Origin: Calothrix sp. NIES-2098
Lineage (GTDB): Bacteria > Cyanobacteriota > Cyanobacteriia > Cyanobacteriales > Nostocaceae
Direction: 5' to 3'
Assembly (NCBI GenBank): GCA_002368175.1
Contig: AP018172.1
Coordinates: 3,842,001-3,906,000 of the forward strand
Length of the DNA stretch: 64,000 nt
Part shown: positions 32,578-41,135 of the stretch, piece by piece
How the letters are laid out: each line of letters starts with the position of its first letter
How positions within the stretch are numbered: the first letter of the stretch is position 1
Notes under the pieces: generated by a model
What the model saw: only the letters and a program-made list of their open reading frames with translations
Databases searched by the model: none
Told to the model about the DNA's origin: nothing
Position numbers and translations under genes: made by a program

Positions 32578-33711
32578 TTACTTTTCCAAAATCGCCTTAA
32601 TTTCACTCGTATAAGTATCCATCCCATTCCACAAAATCCCCGGTAATAAATCACCAAAAGCATTAATCTCTAAAATGGCGTGAGTTTTCCAATCAGGTAA
32701 AATTAGTAAATCAACTCCGCAATATAAACTATTAGGAAATAAGCTGGCTGCTTGTTCGCAAGTTCGCTTCATCATCTCCCAATTTTCTGCACCAACTTTT
32801 GCTAAAAATTCCTCAGTATCTCCCCGTTCATTCCCCAAATGTAAATTTGTCATGGGACTTTTACCAAGGCGAACAACGATATGCTGTGTTTCACCATTGA
32901 TAACCACGACGCGCACATCAAAACCGCATCCTTGTAAATATGCTTTGGGTAGCCATTCTTCAACTTGTACGCCTTCTGCTGTTAAGATATTGATGATATC
33001 GGCGATTTCTTCTCGGTGGGTATAGTGTCTAATTTTCCGAGAATTGTAAAGCAGAGTTTCTCCATTTTCTCGTACTCGTTCGACGGTAGTAATAGCTGAT
33101 TCAAAACGCGAATTTGCACGATAAGCAATAACTCCAGAAGCAGCGGAACCGTGGGAGAGTTTGACAAATACTCGTTCTATTCCCTGCGTTTGCATTTGTT
33201 CGCGCAAGTGTTCGTAATTGTGAATTTTACCTAGAGAACGAGGAACGGGAATATTGTATGCGCTGAATCTTGCGTGACAAGCTGGTTTGTCAAACATTAC
33301 AGCAATATCTTGGGGATGGTTCATGAAGTACCCCTGGAAAAGTGTAAGTTGCGTTTCCCATGTTTGTAAGAGATAGCGCCAGCCTAAATACCACTGTCGC
33401 GGGTAGAGGATGCGTCCTTTGTCGAATTCTAATTTCATAGCTTCGCCAGGAGTGATGCGTTGATGTTCTCCGTTATCCGATACGTTGAAACCAGCGGCGA
33501 TGATGGCTTTATCAATATCAAAGTTCTTTTCTGGAGAATCGAAGCGGATAATGGTGTTAGGTGCGTTAAATTGTTCGAGAGTTTGTTTACCGGAAATTAA
33601 GTCTGCGTAATCTACTACCGTGGCTGGTGGTAAGTTGAAATGGGTTAGTGCTTGTTGGAGGAAACCGACACGGCGATTTTCAGAGTTAGCGATGAGGATA
33701 AAGTTTAGCAT
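32578..33711 (-). CDS. STM4014-family ATP-grasp protein
   Basis: A 377-aa protein with ATP-grasp features: VFVKLSHGSAASGVIAY (ATP-binding Lys and glycine-rich loop), GFDVRVVVINGE, YCGVDLLIL and the Mg-binding end ILEINAFGD. The N-terminal ~110 residues are a pre-ATP-grasp Rossmann-like domain. ATP-grasp ligases make peptide or thioester-type bonds to a carboxylate through an acyl phosphate. In this cluster every intact STM4015 tail ends in glutamate, so a RimK-like addition to that carboxylate is an attractive but untested idea. It is encoded between paralogue D and the broken SUKH gene. Confidence 0.83.
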   Translation of the reverse strand: MLNFILIANSENRRVGFLQQALTHFNLPPATVVDYADLISGKQTLEQFNAPNTIIRFDSPEKNFDIDKAIIAAGFNVSDNGEHQRITPGEAMKLEFDKGRILYPRQWYLGWRYLLQTWETQLTLFQGYFMNHPQDIAVMFDKPACHARFSAYNIPVPRSLGKIHNYEHLREQMQTQGIERVFVKLSHGSAASGVIAYRANSRFESAITTVERVRENGETLLYNSRKIRHYTHREEIADIINILTAEGVQVEEWLPKAYLQGCGFDVRVVVINGETQHIVVRLGKSPMTNLHLGNERGDTEEFLAKVGAENWEMMKRTCEQAASLFPNSLYCGVDLLILPDWKTHAILEINAFGDLLPGILWNGMDTYTSEIKAILEK

Positions 33712-33762
33712 TTTTGGATATATTTTTATTCGTAATAATGCCCAAAAGCGTGAAGCTAGTTC

Positions 33763-34980
33763 TCATCGACGAGAGTTTTCTTCCTGTGAATCTGCAATTA
33801 ATCTACAATTAAGTTGGGATAATTGTTGAACCATCTCTGAGGATATACAGTTTTTAGAAATATTGAGTGTATAAAGCTGATTTACACTTGGGCAATTCAA
33901 CAATTTTTCTGCCCCTTTATCTGTTAAAGTTCCCATCGATATGTCAAGCACCGCTAGACGTTCAATCATTGGAGATTGAACCAAAGCTTCTACAATTACG
34001 TCAGTATTTTCAAAGCTAGGTAGACCGATATAAGATAAATTAGGCACTAATTCACCTGAAAATAGGGACTCAAAAAAATCAAAATCTGTTGGTGAGTATC
34101 CACACCATCCTCCCCATAATTCCAGTGATGGCAATTCAAGATTGCATATTTCTGCTATTGCGCGAGAATCATTATCTGCTGTTTCTATAATTAAAGTTTT
34201 TAAAGATTGATGACAGATTTTTTGGGAAAAGAGATTATTATGAGGATTTCCGTGTAATTTCAATACCTCTAAATTTGGAAAATTCTCTAAAATTGAAATC
34301 AAATCACTTAGATAAATACGCGATTTTTTATATTCATGTTGTCTGCGATCGCCAATAAATAAAGCCTTTAGATTCCTTAAATTTTGACTAGCTTCACAAA
34401 GCATGTTTATAATTTTCTGACACTCTTTCTGATATATGGGTAAGTAACGTACATCAGGCATCCAACAAGCTAAAGCTTCAACTTCACCGAGTTGGATATC
34501 ATTGAGGAATACTTGAAGAGCATCTAGATTAAAAGATTCAACTACACGAAATCCTCCACGAGGATTTGGTTCTTCAAGATACAGGTTAACATTATAAGCT
34601 GTACTAATTGCAGAAGTTATTCCAATATTTGGATAAAAATTTTCAAACTGCCAATCTTCTAGCATCGGAAAATATTGCTGAGGATTATGTGTTAATAAAA
34701 CCTGTTTACCTTTTTCTCCACCTTTATCTCGCAGAAGACGAGCAGCAAATATCTGCACTTTATCTGAAGGGTCTTTTAATGCTTCAATTAGTAATTGAAA
34801 ACCTTCTTCTTTATAGCGTAAAGCATCAATCAATGCAGATGCTCTTTCTCTAGGTTCAAGGCTTTTGAGGCGATTTTTAATTCCCTCAATCCCTCCTAAA
34901 ACCACACCATTAACAGGAGGTGGTGCATCTCCACCAAGCACTGCGTCAAATTCTCTGGGTTGATTTGGATTGTTGTTCAT
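33763..34980 (-). CDS. STM4015-family LRR protein, paralogue D, tail lost
   Basis: A 405-aa paralogue: tag (QPREFDAVLGGDAPPP; GVVLGGIEGIKNRLKS), HEAT segment and LRR domain (CHQSLKTLIIETADNDSRAI; LELPSLELWGGWCGYSP; NLSYIGLPSFENTDVI; LAVLDISMGTLTDKGAEKL). It ends SQEENSRR instead of the usual tail. In the same frame after the TGA the DNA reads ELASRFWALL then CGA; dropping one C gives SRFWALLE and a TAA, an excellent match to paralogue tails SRYRALYE and SRYSALHE. So the tail (33731-33765) was lost by a nonsense change plus a one-base insertion. The start is ATG 34980. Confidence 0.83.
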   Translation of the reverse strand: MNNNPNQPREFDAVLGGDAPPPVNGVVLGGIEGIKNRLKSLEPRERASALIDALRYKEEGFQLLIEALKDPSDKVQIFAARLLRDKGGEKGKQVLLTHNPQQYFPMLEDWQFENFYPNIGITSAISTAYNVNLYLEEPNPRGGFRVVESFNLDALQVFLNDIQLGEVEALACWMPDVRYLPIYQKECQKIINMLCEASQNLRNLKALFIGDRRQHEYKKSRIYLSDLISILENFPNLEVLKLHGNPHNNLFSQKICHQSLKTLIIETADNDSRAIAEICNLELPSLELWGGWCGYSPTDFDFFESLFSGELVPNLSYIGLPSFENTDVIVEALVQSPMIERLAVLDISMGTLTDKGAEKLLNCPSVNQLYTLNISKNCISSEMVQQLSQLNCRLIADSQEENSRR

Positions 34981-35014
34981 TTGGGCTACTGCTAAATTTA
35001 TATCTGTAAAATTT

Positions 35015-36235
35015 TCATTCGTATAACGCCCGATAGCGAGAAGGGTTATATCCTTCATATGCCTTTTCTTGAGAATGAGCAATTAATAAACAATCAACCA
35101 GGGATGATTGTTTAATCTCCTGAATAAATTCTTCTGATACGTAGTTCTGAGCAATATTGAGAGTATGTAGATTAATAACCGCTTCTGATTCAATCAAAGC
35201 GTTCAAACCTGTGTCTGTCAAATTTCCCATTGATAAATCTAGTACGTCAAGAGTTGCTAGAATGGGAGATTCAGCCATGAAAGTAGATTGTGCGATCGCA
35301 TCGGCTATTGCATCAGCATAATCACTATGCAAACCTAAATAGCTTAATTTTGGAAATGATTCGCTAAAAAGTATCGGTTTGAGACTATCAATAGTATGAT
35401 CGGAACTATGTTCAGAAGATCTACCCATCCATAAATCAAAATACTCTAACGCTGGTAAATCGAGCAAACAAAGGCGATAAATTGCTACATCACTGATATT
35501 TGCTGTTTCAATAATTAAAGTTTTCAAATTATTATGTTGTAGTTTTTCACATTCAAGTTCGTTGCAGCAAGCACGAATATGTAGTACTTCTAGGTTAGGA
35601 CAAGCTTGCAATATTAAACTTATATCCCCTACCCCTATATAAGATTTTTTGTAGTAATTATCTCGACAATCACCTATATATAAAGCTTTCAGATTGCTTA
35701 ACTGCTGACGTGCTTCATAAAGAGTATCAACGTAACTGTAAAAATCGGGGCTGATTTCGTAATAACAGTCGTACCCAGATAAATGACAAATTAAAGCTTC
35801 AATTTGATTAACTTGTGGGTCTTGCAATAATAACTTTAGTTGTTCAAGAGTTACTATATAGGCTGTCTCAGATGGATTAACGATACCAGTATGAGGATTA
35901 AATTTTTCGGCTGTCCAATCATTTAAAGTTGGAAAAAATAACCCAGGCTGACATCCTAAAAGCGCTTGCTTTCCTTTATCTTCTGTTTGTTGCAATAGTT
36001 CAACGGCAATTTTATGAATTTTATGTGAGGAATCCTGCAATGCATCAATCACGAACTCTAAACCTGTATCTCCATAATTTAATGCATCAGTAAGTGCAGC
36101 AACCTGTAACTCAAAAAACCCACTTTTGAAACGACTCTTGACTCCTGCAATTCCTCCTAGCACTGCACGACTATCGGGTGCATCTCCACCAATTACTGCG
36201 TCAAATTCTCTCGGTTGATTTGGATTGTTGTTCAT
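35015..36235 (-). CDS. STM4015-family LRR protein, paralogue C
   Basis: A 406-aa paralogue with the tag (NQPREFDAVIGGDAPDSRAV; LGGIAGVKSRF), a HEAT segment (LQVAALTDALNYGDTGLEFV) and the STM4015 domain (HNNLKTLIIETANISDVAI; LDLPALEYFDLWMGRSSEHS; KLSYLGLHSDYADAIADAI; LDVLDLSMGNLTDTGLNAL). The first VLGG is changed to VIGG. The tail is SRYRALYE. It lies 71 bp after the LRR-only paralogue and 34 bp before paralogue D. Confidence 0.85.
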   Translation of the reverse strand: MNNNPNQPREFDAVIGGDAPDSRAVLGGIAGVKSRFKSGFFELQVAALTDALNYGDTGLEFVIDALQDSSHKIHKIAVELLQQTEDKGKQALLGCQPGLFFPTLNDWTAEKFNPHTGIVNPSETAYIVTLEQLKLLLQDPQVNQIEALICHLSGYDCYYEISPDFYSYVDTLYEARQQLSNLKALYIGDCRDNYYKKSYIGVGDISLILQACPNLEVLHIRACCNELECEKLQHNNLKTLIIETANISDVAIYRLCLLDLPALEYFDLWMGRSSEHSSDHTIDSLKPILFSESFPKLSYLGLHSDYADAIADAIAQSTFMAESPILATLDVLDLSMGNLTDTGLNALIESEAVINLHTLNIAQNYVSEEFIQEIKQSSLVDCLLIAHSQEKAYEGYNPSRYRALYE

Positions 36236-36306
36236 GTTGGCTAGTGCTAATTTGTGCTAATAAGGTGGGCAATGCTAAAATTTGTTTTAAAAGTAAATCG
36301 TATATA

Positions 36307-37260
36307 TTACTCATGCAAAGCAGAGTATCTTGATGCACTACATCCTCTTTCCACCTCACTTTCTTGTTCATATGCAATCACCTGACAGTTAAGTTGTAAC
36401 AATCGTTGAACCATACCTTCTGATACGCAGTTATTAGAAATATTGAGGGTATGAAGCTGATTGATTGCTGGACAGTTTAACAAAGCTTGTGCGCCGCGAT
36501 CGCTTAAATTACCCATTGATAAATCCAGCACTAAAAGGCGTTCCATAATTGGAGACTCCACTATTTCCTCTGTAAGTAAATCAGTAAATTCACTGCTACG
36601 AAGTCCCAAATAAGCTAAGTTTGGGAATTTTTTGCCACCTAAAATTGATGTCAACACATCCATAACAAATGTTGAGTGGCGTAGCTGTCTACCAAACCAT
36701 AATTCTAGGTATTCTAGATTTGGTAATTCCAAAGCGCAAATTTGAGCAAAATTGTCAGAATTAATATCTGCGGTTTCTATAATTAGTGTTTTGAGATTTT
36801 CATGCTTGAAAGATTCGCATTCTAAGAGATATTGATAAAATTGACCTCGTACTTGTAGTAGTTGCAAGTTAGGAAATGCTTCTAAAACTGGGCGAATATC
36901 AAAAACTGCGAGTTTAGATTTGCGATATTCATGTTGTTCTGTGTCTCCGATAAATAATGCTTGCAGATTTGGCAATTTATCGCAAGCATCACAGATGGCT
37001 TCTAAGACAATCCCAAATGAAGTATGATCGTTAAAGTAACTATATCCTATTGGGCAAATCAAAGCTTGAATTTGACTGATTTGAGTTTCTTGCAAGAGAC
37101 TATTAAAAGGCTCTAAATTTATATTTCGATTGTGATTTTCTGTTTGAAACCGAATCGCATATGCATAACTCATAGGGTTTGTAATACCAACTTGAGAATT
37201 AAATTCTTGATATTTCCAGTTTTCAAGTTTAATAAAAAATTGATTAGAACTCTCTGACAT
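36307..37260 (-). CDS. STM4015-family LRR protein without N-terminal tag
   Basis: A 317-aa protein that begins directly at the STM4015 domain (MSESSNQFFIKLENWKYQEF; NSQVGITNPMSYAYAI) and has no tag or HEAT segment. LRR part: HENLKTLIIETADINSDNFA, LELPNLEYLELWFGRQLRHS, NLAYLGLRSSEFTDLLTE, LLVLDLSMGNLSDRGAQAL. The tail is SRYSALHE. Its ATG overlaps the WD40 gene's stop (TAATG) with GGAGG 6 bp upstream, so translation is coupled. An upstream ATG at 37272 would overlap more but lacks a better site. It probably arose by splitting a tag-HEAT-LRR gene with insertion of WD40 repeats. Confidence 0.83.
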   Translation of the reverse strand: MSESSNQFFIKLENWKYQEFNSQVGITNPMSYAYAIRFQTENHNRNINLEPFNSLLQETQISQIQALICPIGYSYFNDHTSFGIVLEAICDACDKLPNLQALFIGDTEQHEYRKSKLAVFDIRPVLEAFPNLQLLQVRGQFYQYLLECESFKHENLKTLIIETADINSDNFAQICALELPNLEYLELWFGRQLRHSTFVMDVLTSILGGKKFPNLAYLGLRSSEFTDLLTEEIVESPIMERLLVLDLSMGNLSDRGAQALLNCPAINQLHTLNISNNCVSEGMVQRLLQLNCQVIAYEQESEVERGCSASRYSALHE

Positions 37261-38489
37261 TAAAACCTCCATACTTTTACTTTATGATCTACACTACCGC
37301 TTACCAATGTTTGCCCATCTGCACTTAGTGCTAATGAACGAATTGCTCCTGTATGTGCTTGAAATGAAAATATTTTCTTACCTGAAGTTACATCCCAAAC
37401 TTTAATGTTTTGGTCGCCAGCAGTTAAAAAAGTTTGGCTGTTGGGACTAAATACAATAGAACGCACCCAATCAGCATGACCATAAAAAGAAAATAATTGT
37501 TTTCCGGTTTGTATATCCCAAATTTTGATTCTTTGGTCGCTACCACTAACCAAATAACGACCATTTGGACTAATTGCTAGAGAACGAATTGACTGGGAAT
37601 GTCCTTGAATTGTCCAAATTTCACGTCTAGAATTTATGTCCCAAATTCTAATAATTTTATCCTCACCAGCACTGATTAACAGCTTGCCATCAGGTGATAT
37701 ACAAAGAGCATAAATTGAGCGAGAATGCCCTTCTAAAGTAGCAATTTCTTCACCCCAATTCCAGCGCCAAATTTTGATACATCCACTTCCATCTGCACTA
37801 AAAAAGCTTTCTCCGTTAGGATGTATAGCTAGAGCATAAATTACATTTGAATGCTTGCTTAATTTCCCAAGATATTTACCTGCGCTTAGATCCCAAAGCA
37901 TGATGATTTTATCTGCACCAGCACTAATCATCTTCTGTCCATCAGGACTAATAGCTACGCAATTAATATCACCAGTGTGATGATGATTAAACCGCAAATC
38001 AAATTTTTCTTCTCCTGTTTCTAAATTCCAAACTCTTGGTGAATTAATACTGTTATGGCGGTTATCACCTGCACCACACACCAAAGTTTTGATATCTGGG
38101 CTAATAGCTACAGAATGAACTTGTTGATAATACGCTTGTAGTGTATGAATACACTTAAAAAATTCATAAGGATTAAAGTTTTGCAGTGCTTGTTTTACAG
38201 ATGGTTCGGGGCGCGATGTCTGCGACGGGCTACGCCTACGCAAAATATTATAAGCTGATAATCTCACCTGTCCTGACTGATTATATAGAGCTTGAATCAA
38301 AATCTCTAAACCAGCATCCCCATAATTCAACGCTTCAGAAAGCGCCCCAACCTGCGCCTCAACCACCGAACTTTGCAATCGATTTCTTACCCCCTCAATT
38401 CCGCCTAAAACCACACCGCTAACCGGAGGTGGTAGTTCTCCACCAAGCACCGCATCATATTCTCTGGGTTGATTTGGATTGTTGTTCAT
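37260..38489 (-). CDS. tagged HEAT-WD40 protein
   Basis: A 409-aa protein: cluster tag (NQPREYDAVLGGELPPPV; GVVLGGIEGVRNRLQS), HEAT segment ~38-95, then about seven WD40 blades (QVHSVAISPDIKTLVCGAGD; DINCVAISPDGQKMISAGAD; IYALCISPDGKLLISAGED; WVRSIVFSPNSQTFLTAGD) ending VDHKVKVWRF. It lacks the R-Y-x4-E tail, but the LRR gene fused to its stop supplies one. Residues RRRSPSQTSRPEP (~88-100) are encoded by a dispersed repeat (CGACGGGCTACGCCTACGC, near 38223-38241) inserted in frame. It is a likely interaction platform. Confidence 0.85.
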   Translation of the reverse strand: MNNNPNQPREYDAVLGGELPPPVSGVVLGGIEGVRNRLQSSVVEAQVGALSEALNYGDAGLEILIQALYNQSGQVRLSAYNILRRRSPSQTSRPEPSVKQALQNFNPYEFFKCIHTLQAYYQQVHSVAISPDIKTLVCGAGDNRHNSINSPRVWNLETGEEKFDLRFNHHHTGDINCVAISPDGQKMISAGADKIIMLWDLSAGKYLGKLSKHSNVIYALAIHPNGESFFSADGSGCIKIWRWNWGEEIATLEGHSRSIYALCISPDGKLLISAGEDKIIRIWDINSRREIWTIQGHSQSIRSLAISPNGRYLVSGSDQRIKIWDIQTGKQLFSFYGHADWVRSIVFSPNSQTFLTAGDQNIKVWDVTSGKKIFSFQAHTGAIRSLALSADGQTLVSGSVDHKVKVWRF

Positions 38490-38583
38490 ATTGGGTTGTC
38501 TTGAGTTTTAGACGCTATATCTGCAAAACATCTTGTTTGACTACTTTGATAGATTGACAAATGCTGATTTTGGCTTTAGTTTA

Positions 38584-39831
38584 TTATTCCCAGACTGAGT
38601 AATAGCGATCGCTAAACTGATAATCTGCAATTACTCGACATTTCAACTCAGAAAGTTGCTCAATTGTATTTTTATGTAAACGATTACCAGAAACATTGAG
38701 AGTATGCAGGCGATTAACTGTTGGAGACTTTAATAAAACATCCCCATTACTTAAATTTCCATCTGTTAATTCCAGTATCTTCAAGTTTTCTATGATGGGA
38801 AAATTAACAATAGCCTTAGCAACCTCGCTCATGTTACCGCATTTTCTGATTGCTAAGTACGCTAAGTTAGGGAAAGAATCACCTAAAAGCATAGGGGTTA
38901 AAGTATCTATTTTAATGTTGCTTAACTCGCTTCTATTTAGCCATAGCTCAAAGTACTCTAGAGATGGTAAATCTAATTGACAAATTTTCGCCAGATTCTC
39001 ATTAGATATACCATCTGCATCAATAATTAGAGTCTTTAAACTTTCATGTTTTAACGACTTGATAGGAATATTAGAATTATTTTGGCTATTCCGAACTTGG
39101 ACTATCTTTAATTCAGGTTTGAGAATATCTTCCTCAAGCATACGCCCACGTATGTGAAGTAATTCTAATTTAGGATAAGCTTTTAGCAGAGGATGAATAC
39201 TACATACTTGAGTATTAGAGTGTTTGTATTTAATATTAATTAAATCACAGTAGTCACCAATTAATAATGCTTTCAAACTTATTAGAGCTTTACTAAAATT
39301 AACAAGTGTATTAGCAAAATCTTTAAAGGCTATTTTACAATTGGAATCTCTATAATAAAATTGACATTTGAGTGCTTCTATGAACTTTGCCTTTGGATCT
39401 TGAAGCAATCGCATTAATTTATTTTTACTATTTATATAGTTTTGGCTATTTAGACAATATGCCTGACCTATTGGATCGTTAATCCGATCGTAATAATAAT
39501 CTTCCCACTTATTAAATGTAGTCAAAACTAACCAGGGATCGTAATCTAGTAATGCCTGTTTTCCTTTAATACCAGCTTTACGTAGTAAGTTAATAGCAAG
39601 CTCATGTATTTCTTTAGAAGGATCGTATAACGCTTCTATTAACAAATTTATTCCTTCGTCACCATATTTAAGTGTATCTTCAAGCGCTGCAATTCTGACT
39701 TCATAATCTTCGCTATTGAGGCGATTTTTAATTCCCTCAATTCCTCCTAAAACTACAGCATAATTTTGATGCTGTGCATTTCCACCAAGTACTGCATCAA
39801 ACTCGCCGGGTTGATTTAGATTACTATTCAT
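38584..39831 (-). CDS. STM4015-family LRR protein, paralogue B (divergent)
   Basis: A 415-aa paralogue with tag (NQPGEFDAVLGGNAQHQNYA; VVLGGIEGIKNRLNS), HEAT segment (ALEDTLKYGDEGINLLIEAL) and a more divergent LRR domain (HESLKTLIIDADGISNENLA; LDLPSLEYFELWLNRSELSN; NLAYLAIRKCGNMSEVAKAI; LKILELTDGNLSNGDVLL). The prolines between the two VLGG motifs are replaced by AQHQNY. The tail is DRYYSVWE. It is encoded 50 bp after paralogue A and 94 bp before the WD40 gene. Confidence 0.83.
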   Translation of the reverse strand: MNSNLNQPGEFDAVLGGNAQHQNYAVVLGGIEGIKNRLNSEDYEVRIAALEDTLKYGDEGINLLIEALYDPSKEIHELAINLLRKAGIKGKQALLDYDPWLVLTTFNKWEDYYYDRINDPIGQAYCLNSQNYINSKNKLMRLLQDPKAKFIEALKCQFYYRDSNCKIAFKDFANTLVNFSKALISLKALLIGDYCDLINIKYKHSNTQVCSIHPLLKAYPKLELLHIRGRMLEEDILKPELKIVQVRNSQNNSNIPIKSLKHESLKTLIIDADGISNENLAKICQLDLPSLEYFELWLNRSELSNIKIDTLTPMLLGDSFPNLAYLAIRKCGNMSEVAKAIVNFPIIENLKILELTDGNLSNGDVLLKSPTVNRLHTLNVSGNRLHKNTIEQLSELKCRVIADYQFSDRYYSVWE

Positions 39832-39881
39832 TTAAAATGCCTAATATTTTTATTTAATACCGAACATCATTAACCTATAAA

Positions 39882-41135
39882 TTACTCAGCGATAGAACAA
39901 TAGCGTCCATGAAGATAGCTATCCTCATCTTCTTCTTTCTGATTATTTGCTAAGACACGCACATCTAAATTAGACAATTTCTGAATTACTTCCTGAGATA
40001 AGAAGCTTTCGGAAACATTGAGAATGTCAAGATAATTGATAGCCTCACAATTTAGCAATGCTTCAGCACCCGCATCACTCAACGTTCCCATCGAAAGGTC
40101 AAGTACGCTAATAGAATTAATAATTGGAGAAGCCACAATAGCATTGACTATTTCATCGGTAAATTGACTATTGCGTAACCCTAAATAAGTTAAGTTAGGA
40201 AACTTATCTTCAAAAATAATCGGATATACATCTTCTACCCAACAGTCACCACCATAATGTTCGCTACCAAACCATAATTCCAAATGTTCCAATGCTGGCA
40301 GATTCATATTACAAATGTGGGCGACAGCCTCTCGACTTAATCCACCAGTTTCTACAATTAATGCTTTGAGGCGATCGTGTTGCACTGGCGGACTAAAATG
40401 TAAACCGTCGCCACCACGAACTTGTAAAATTTCAAGTTTAGGATAAGCTTGCAAAATTGGGCTTATGTCACTTTGTCGAATCCAAGAAATTTCGCATTCA
40501 TCGCCAATAATATCGCCTATAAAAATAGCTTTGAGATTAGTGAAATATTGTCTTGCATCAACTAAAGCTTGAACAATCTCACTTGAACCATATTCATATG
40601 CTTCCGCCCATAAACCCAACACTAAAGCTTCTAATCTGTGGGCGTTGGGTTGTTGCAGCAGTCTAATAATTTTACTCGGCAAATTCTCCTCTTCGTCATA
40701 CTCACATCTGAGGGCGTAAGCATTATTAACTGGTTCGGTAATACCAATATTTGCATCGAACTCTACAACTTGCCGATTAGCAAATTGAGTAACTGGATAC
40801 CCTTGATACTCATTTAATCTTTCTTCTAAGTTCCAAGGTTTATATGTTTGCAAAGCTTGTATAACTTGCGGTTCTACTCTTTGCTTTAATAGTCGATAAG
40901 CAAAACGCCGCACTAATTTTGATTCATCTTGCAACGCTTGTCTGACTACTTCCAAACCTGCATCACCATATTTTAAAGCTTCGCTAAGTGCAGTAATTCG
41001 CACATTCGCTACAGGATTTGATAAACAGCGCTTAATTCCCTCAATTCCTCCAAGAACAACTCCATCTATAGGAGGCGGTGATTGTCCACCAAGTACAGCA
41101 TCATAATCCTTGGGTTGATTTTGATTGTCAGTCAT
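39882..41135 (-). CDS. STM4015-family LRR protein, paralogue A (first gene of cluster)
   Basis: A 417-aa protein, the closest of the set to STM4015 proteins of other phyla as I remember them. Tag: NQPKDYDAVLGGQSPPPIDG then VVLGGIEGIKRCL. HEAT segment ~40-95 (ALSEALKYGDAGLEVVRQAL). STM4015 domain: EFDANIGITEPVNNAYALR, RLEALVLGLWAEAYEYGSSE, HDRLKALIVETGGLSREAVA, LPALEHLELWFGSEHYGGD, NLTYLGLRNSQFTDEIVNA, ISVLDLSMGTLSDAGAEAL. The tail is GRYCSIAE. As the first gene, its upstream region (41136-41523) should hold the cluster promoter. Confidence 0.87.
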   Translation of the reverse strand: MTDNQNQPKDYDAVLGGQSPPPIDGVVLGGIEGIKRCLSNPVANVRITALSEALKYGDAGLEVVRQALQDESKLVRRFAYRLLKQRVEPQVIQALQTYKPWNLEERLNEYQGYPVTQFANRQVVEFDANIGITEPVNNAYALRCEYDEEENLPSKIIRLLQQPNAHRLEALVLGLWAEAYEYGSSEIVQALVDARQYFTNLKAIFIGDIIGDECEISWIRQSDISPILQAYPKLEILQVRGGDGLHFSPPVQHDRLKALIVETGGLSREAVAHICNMNLPALEHLELWFGSEHYGGDCWVEDVYPIIFEDKFPNLTYLGLRNSQFTDEIVNAIVASPIINSISVLDLSMGTLSDAGAEALLNCEAINYLDILNVSESFLSQEVIQKLSNLDVRVLANNQKEEDEDSYLHGRYCSIAE

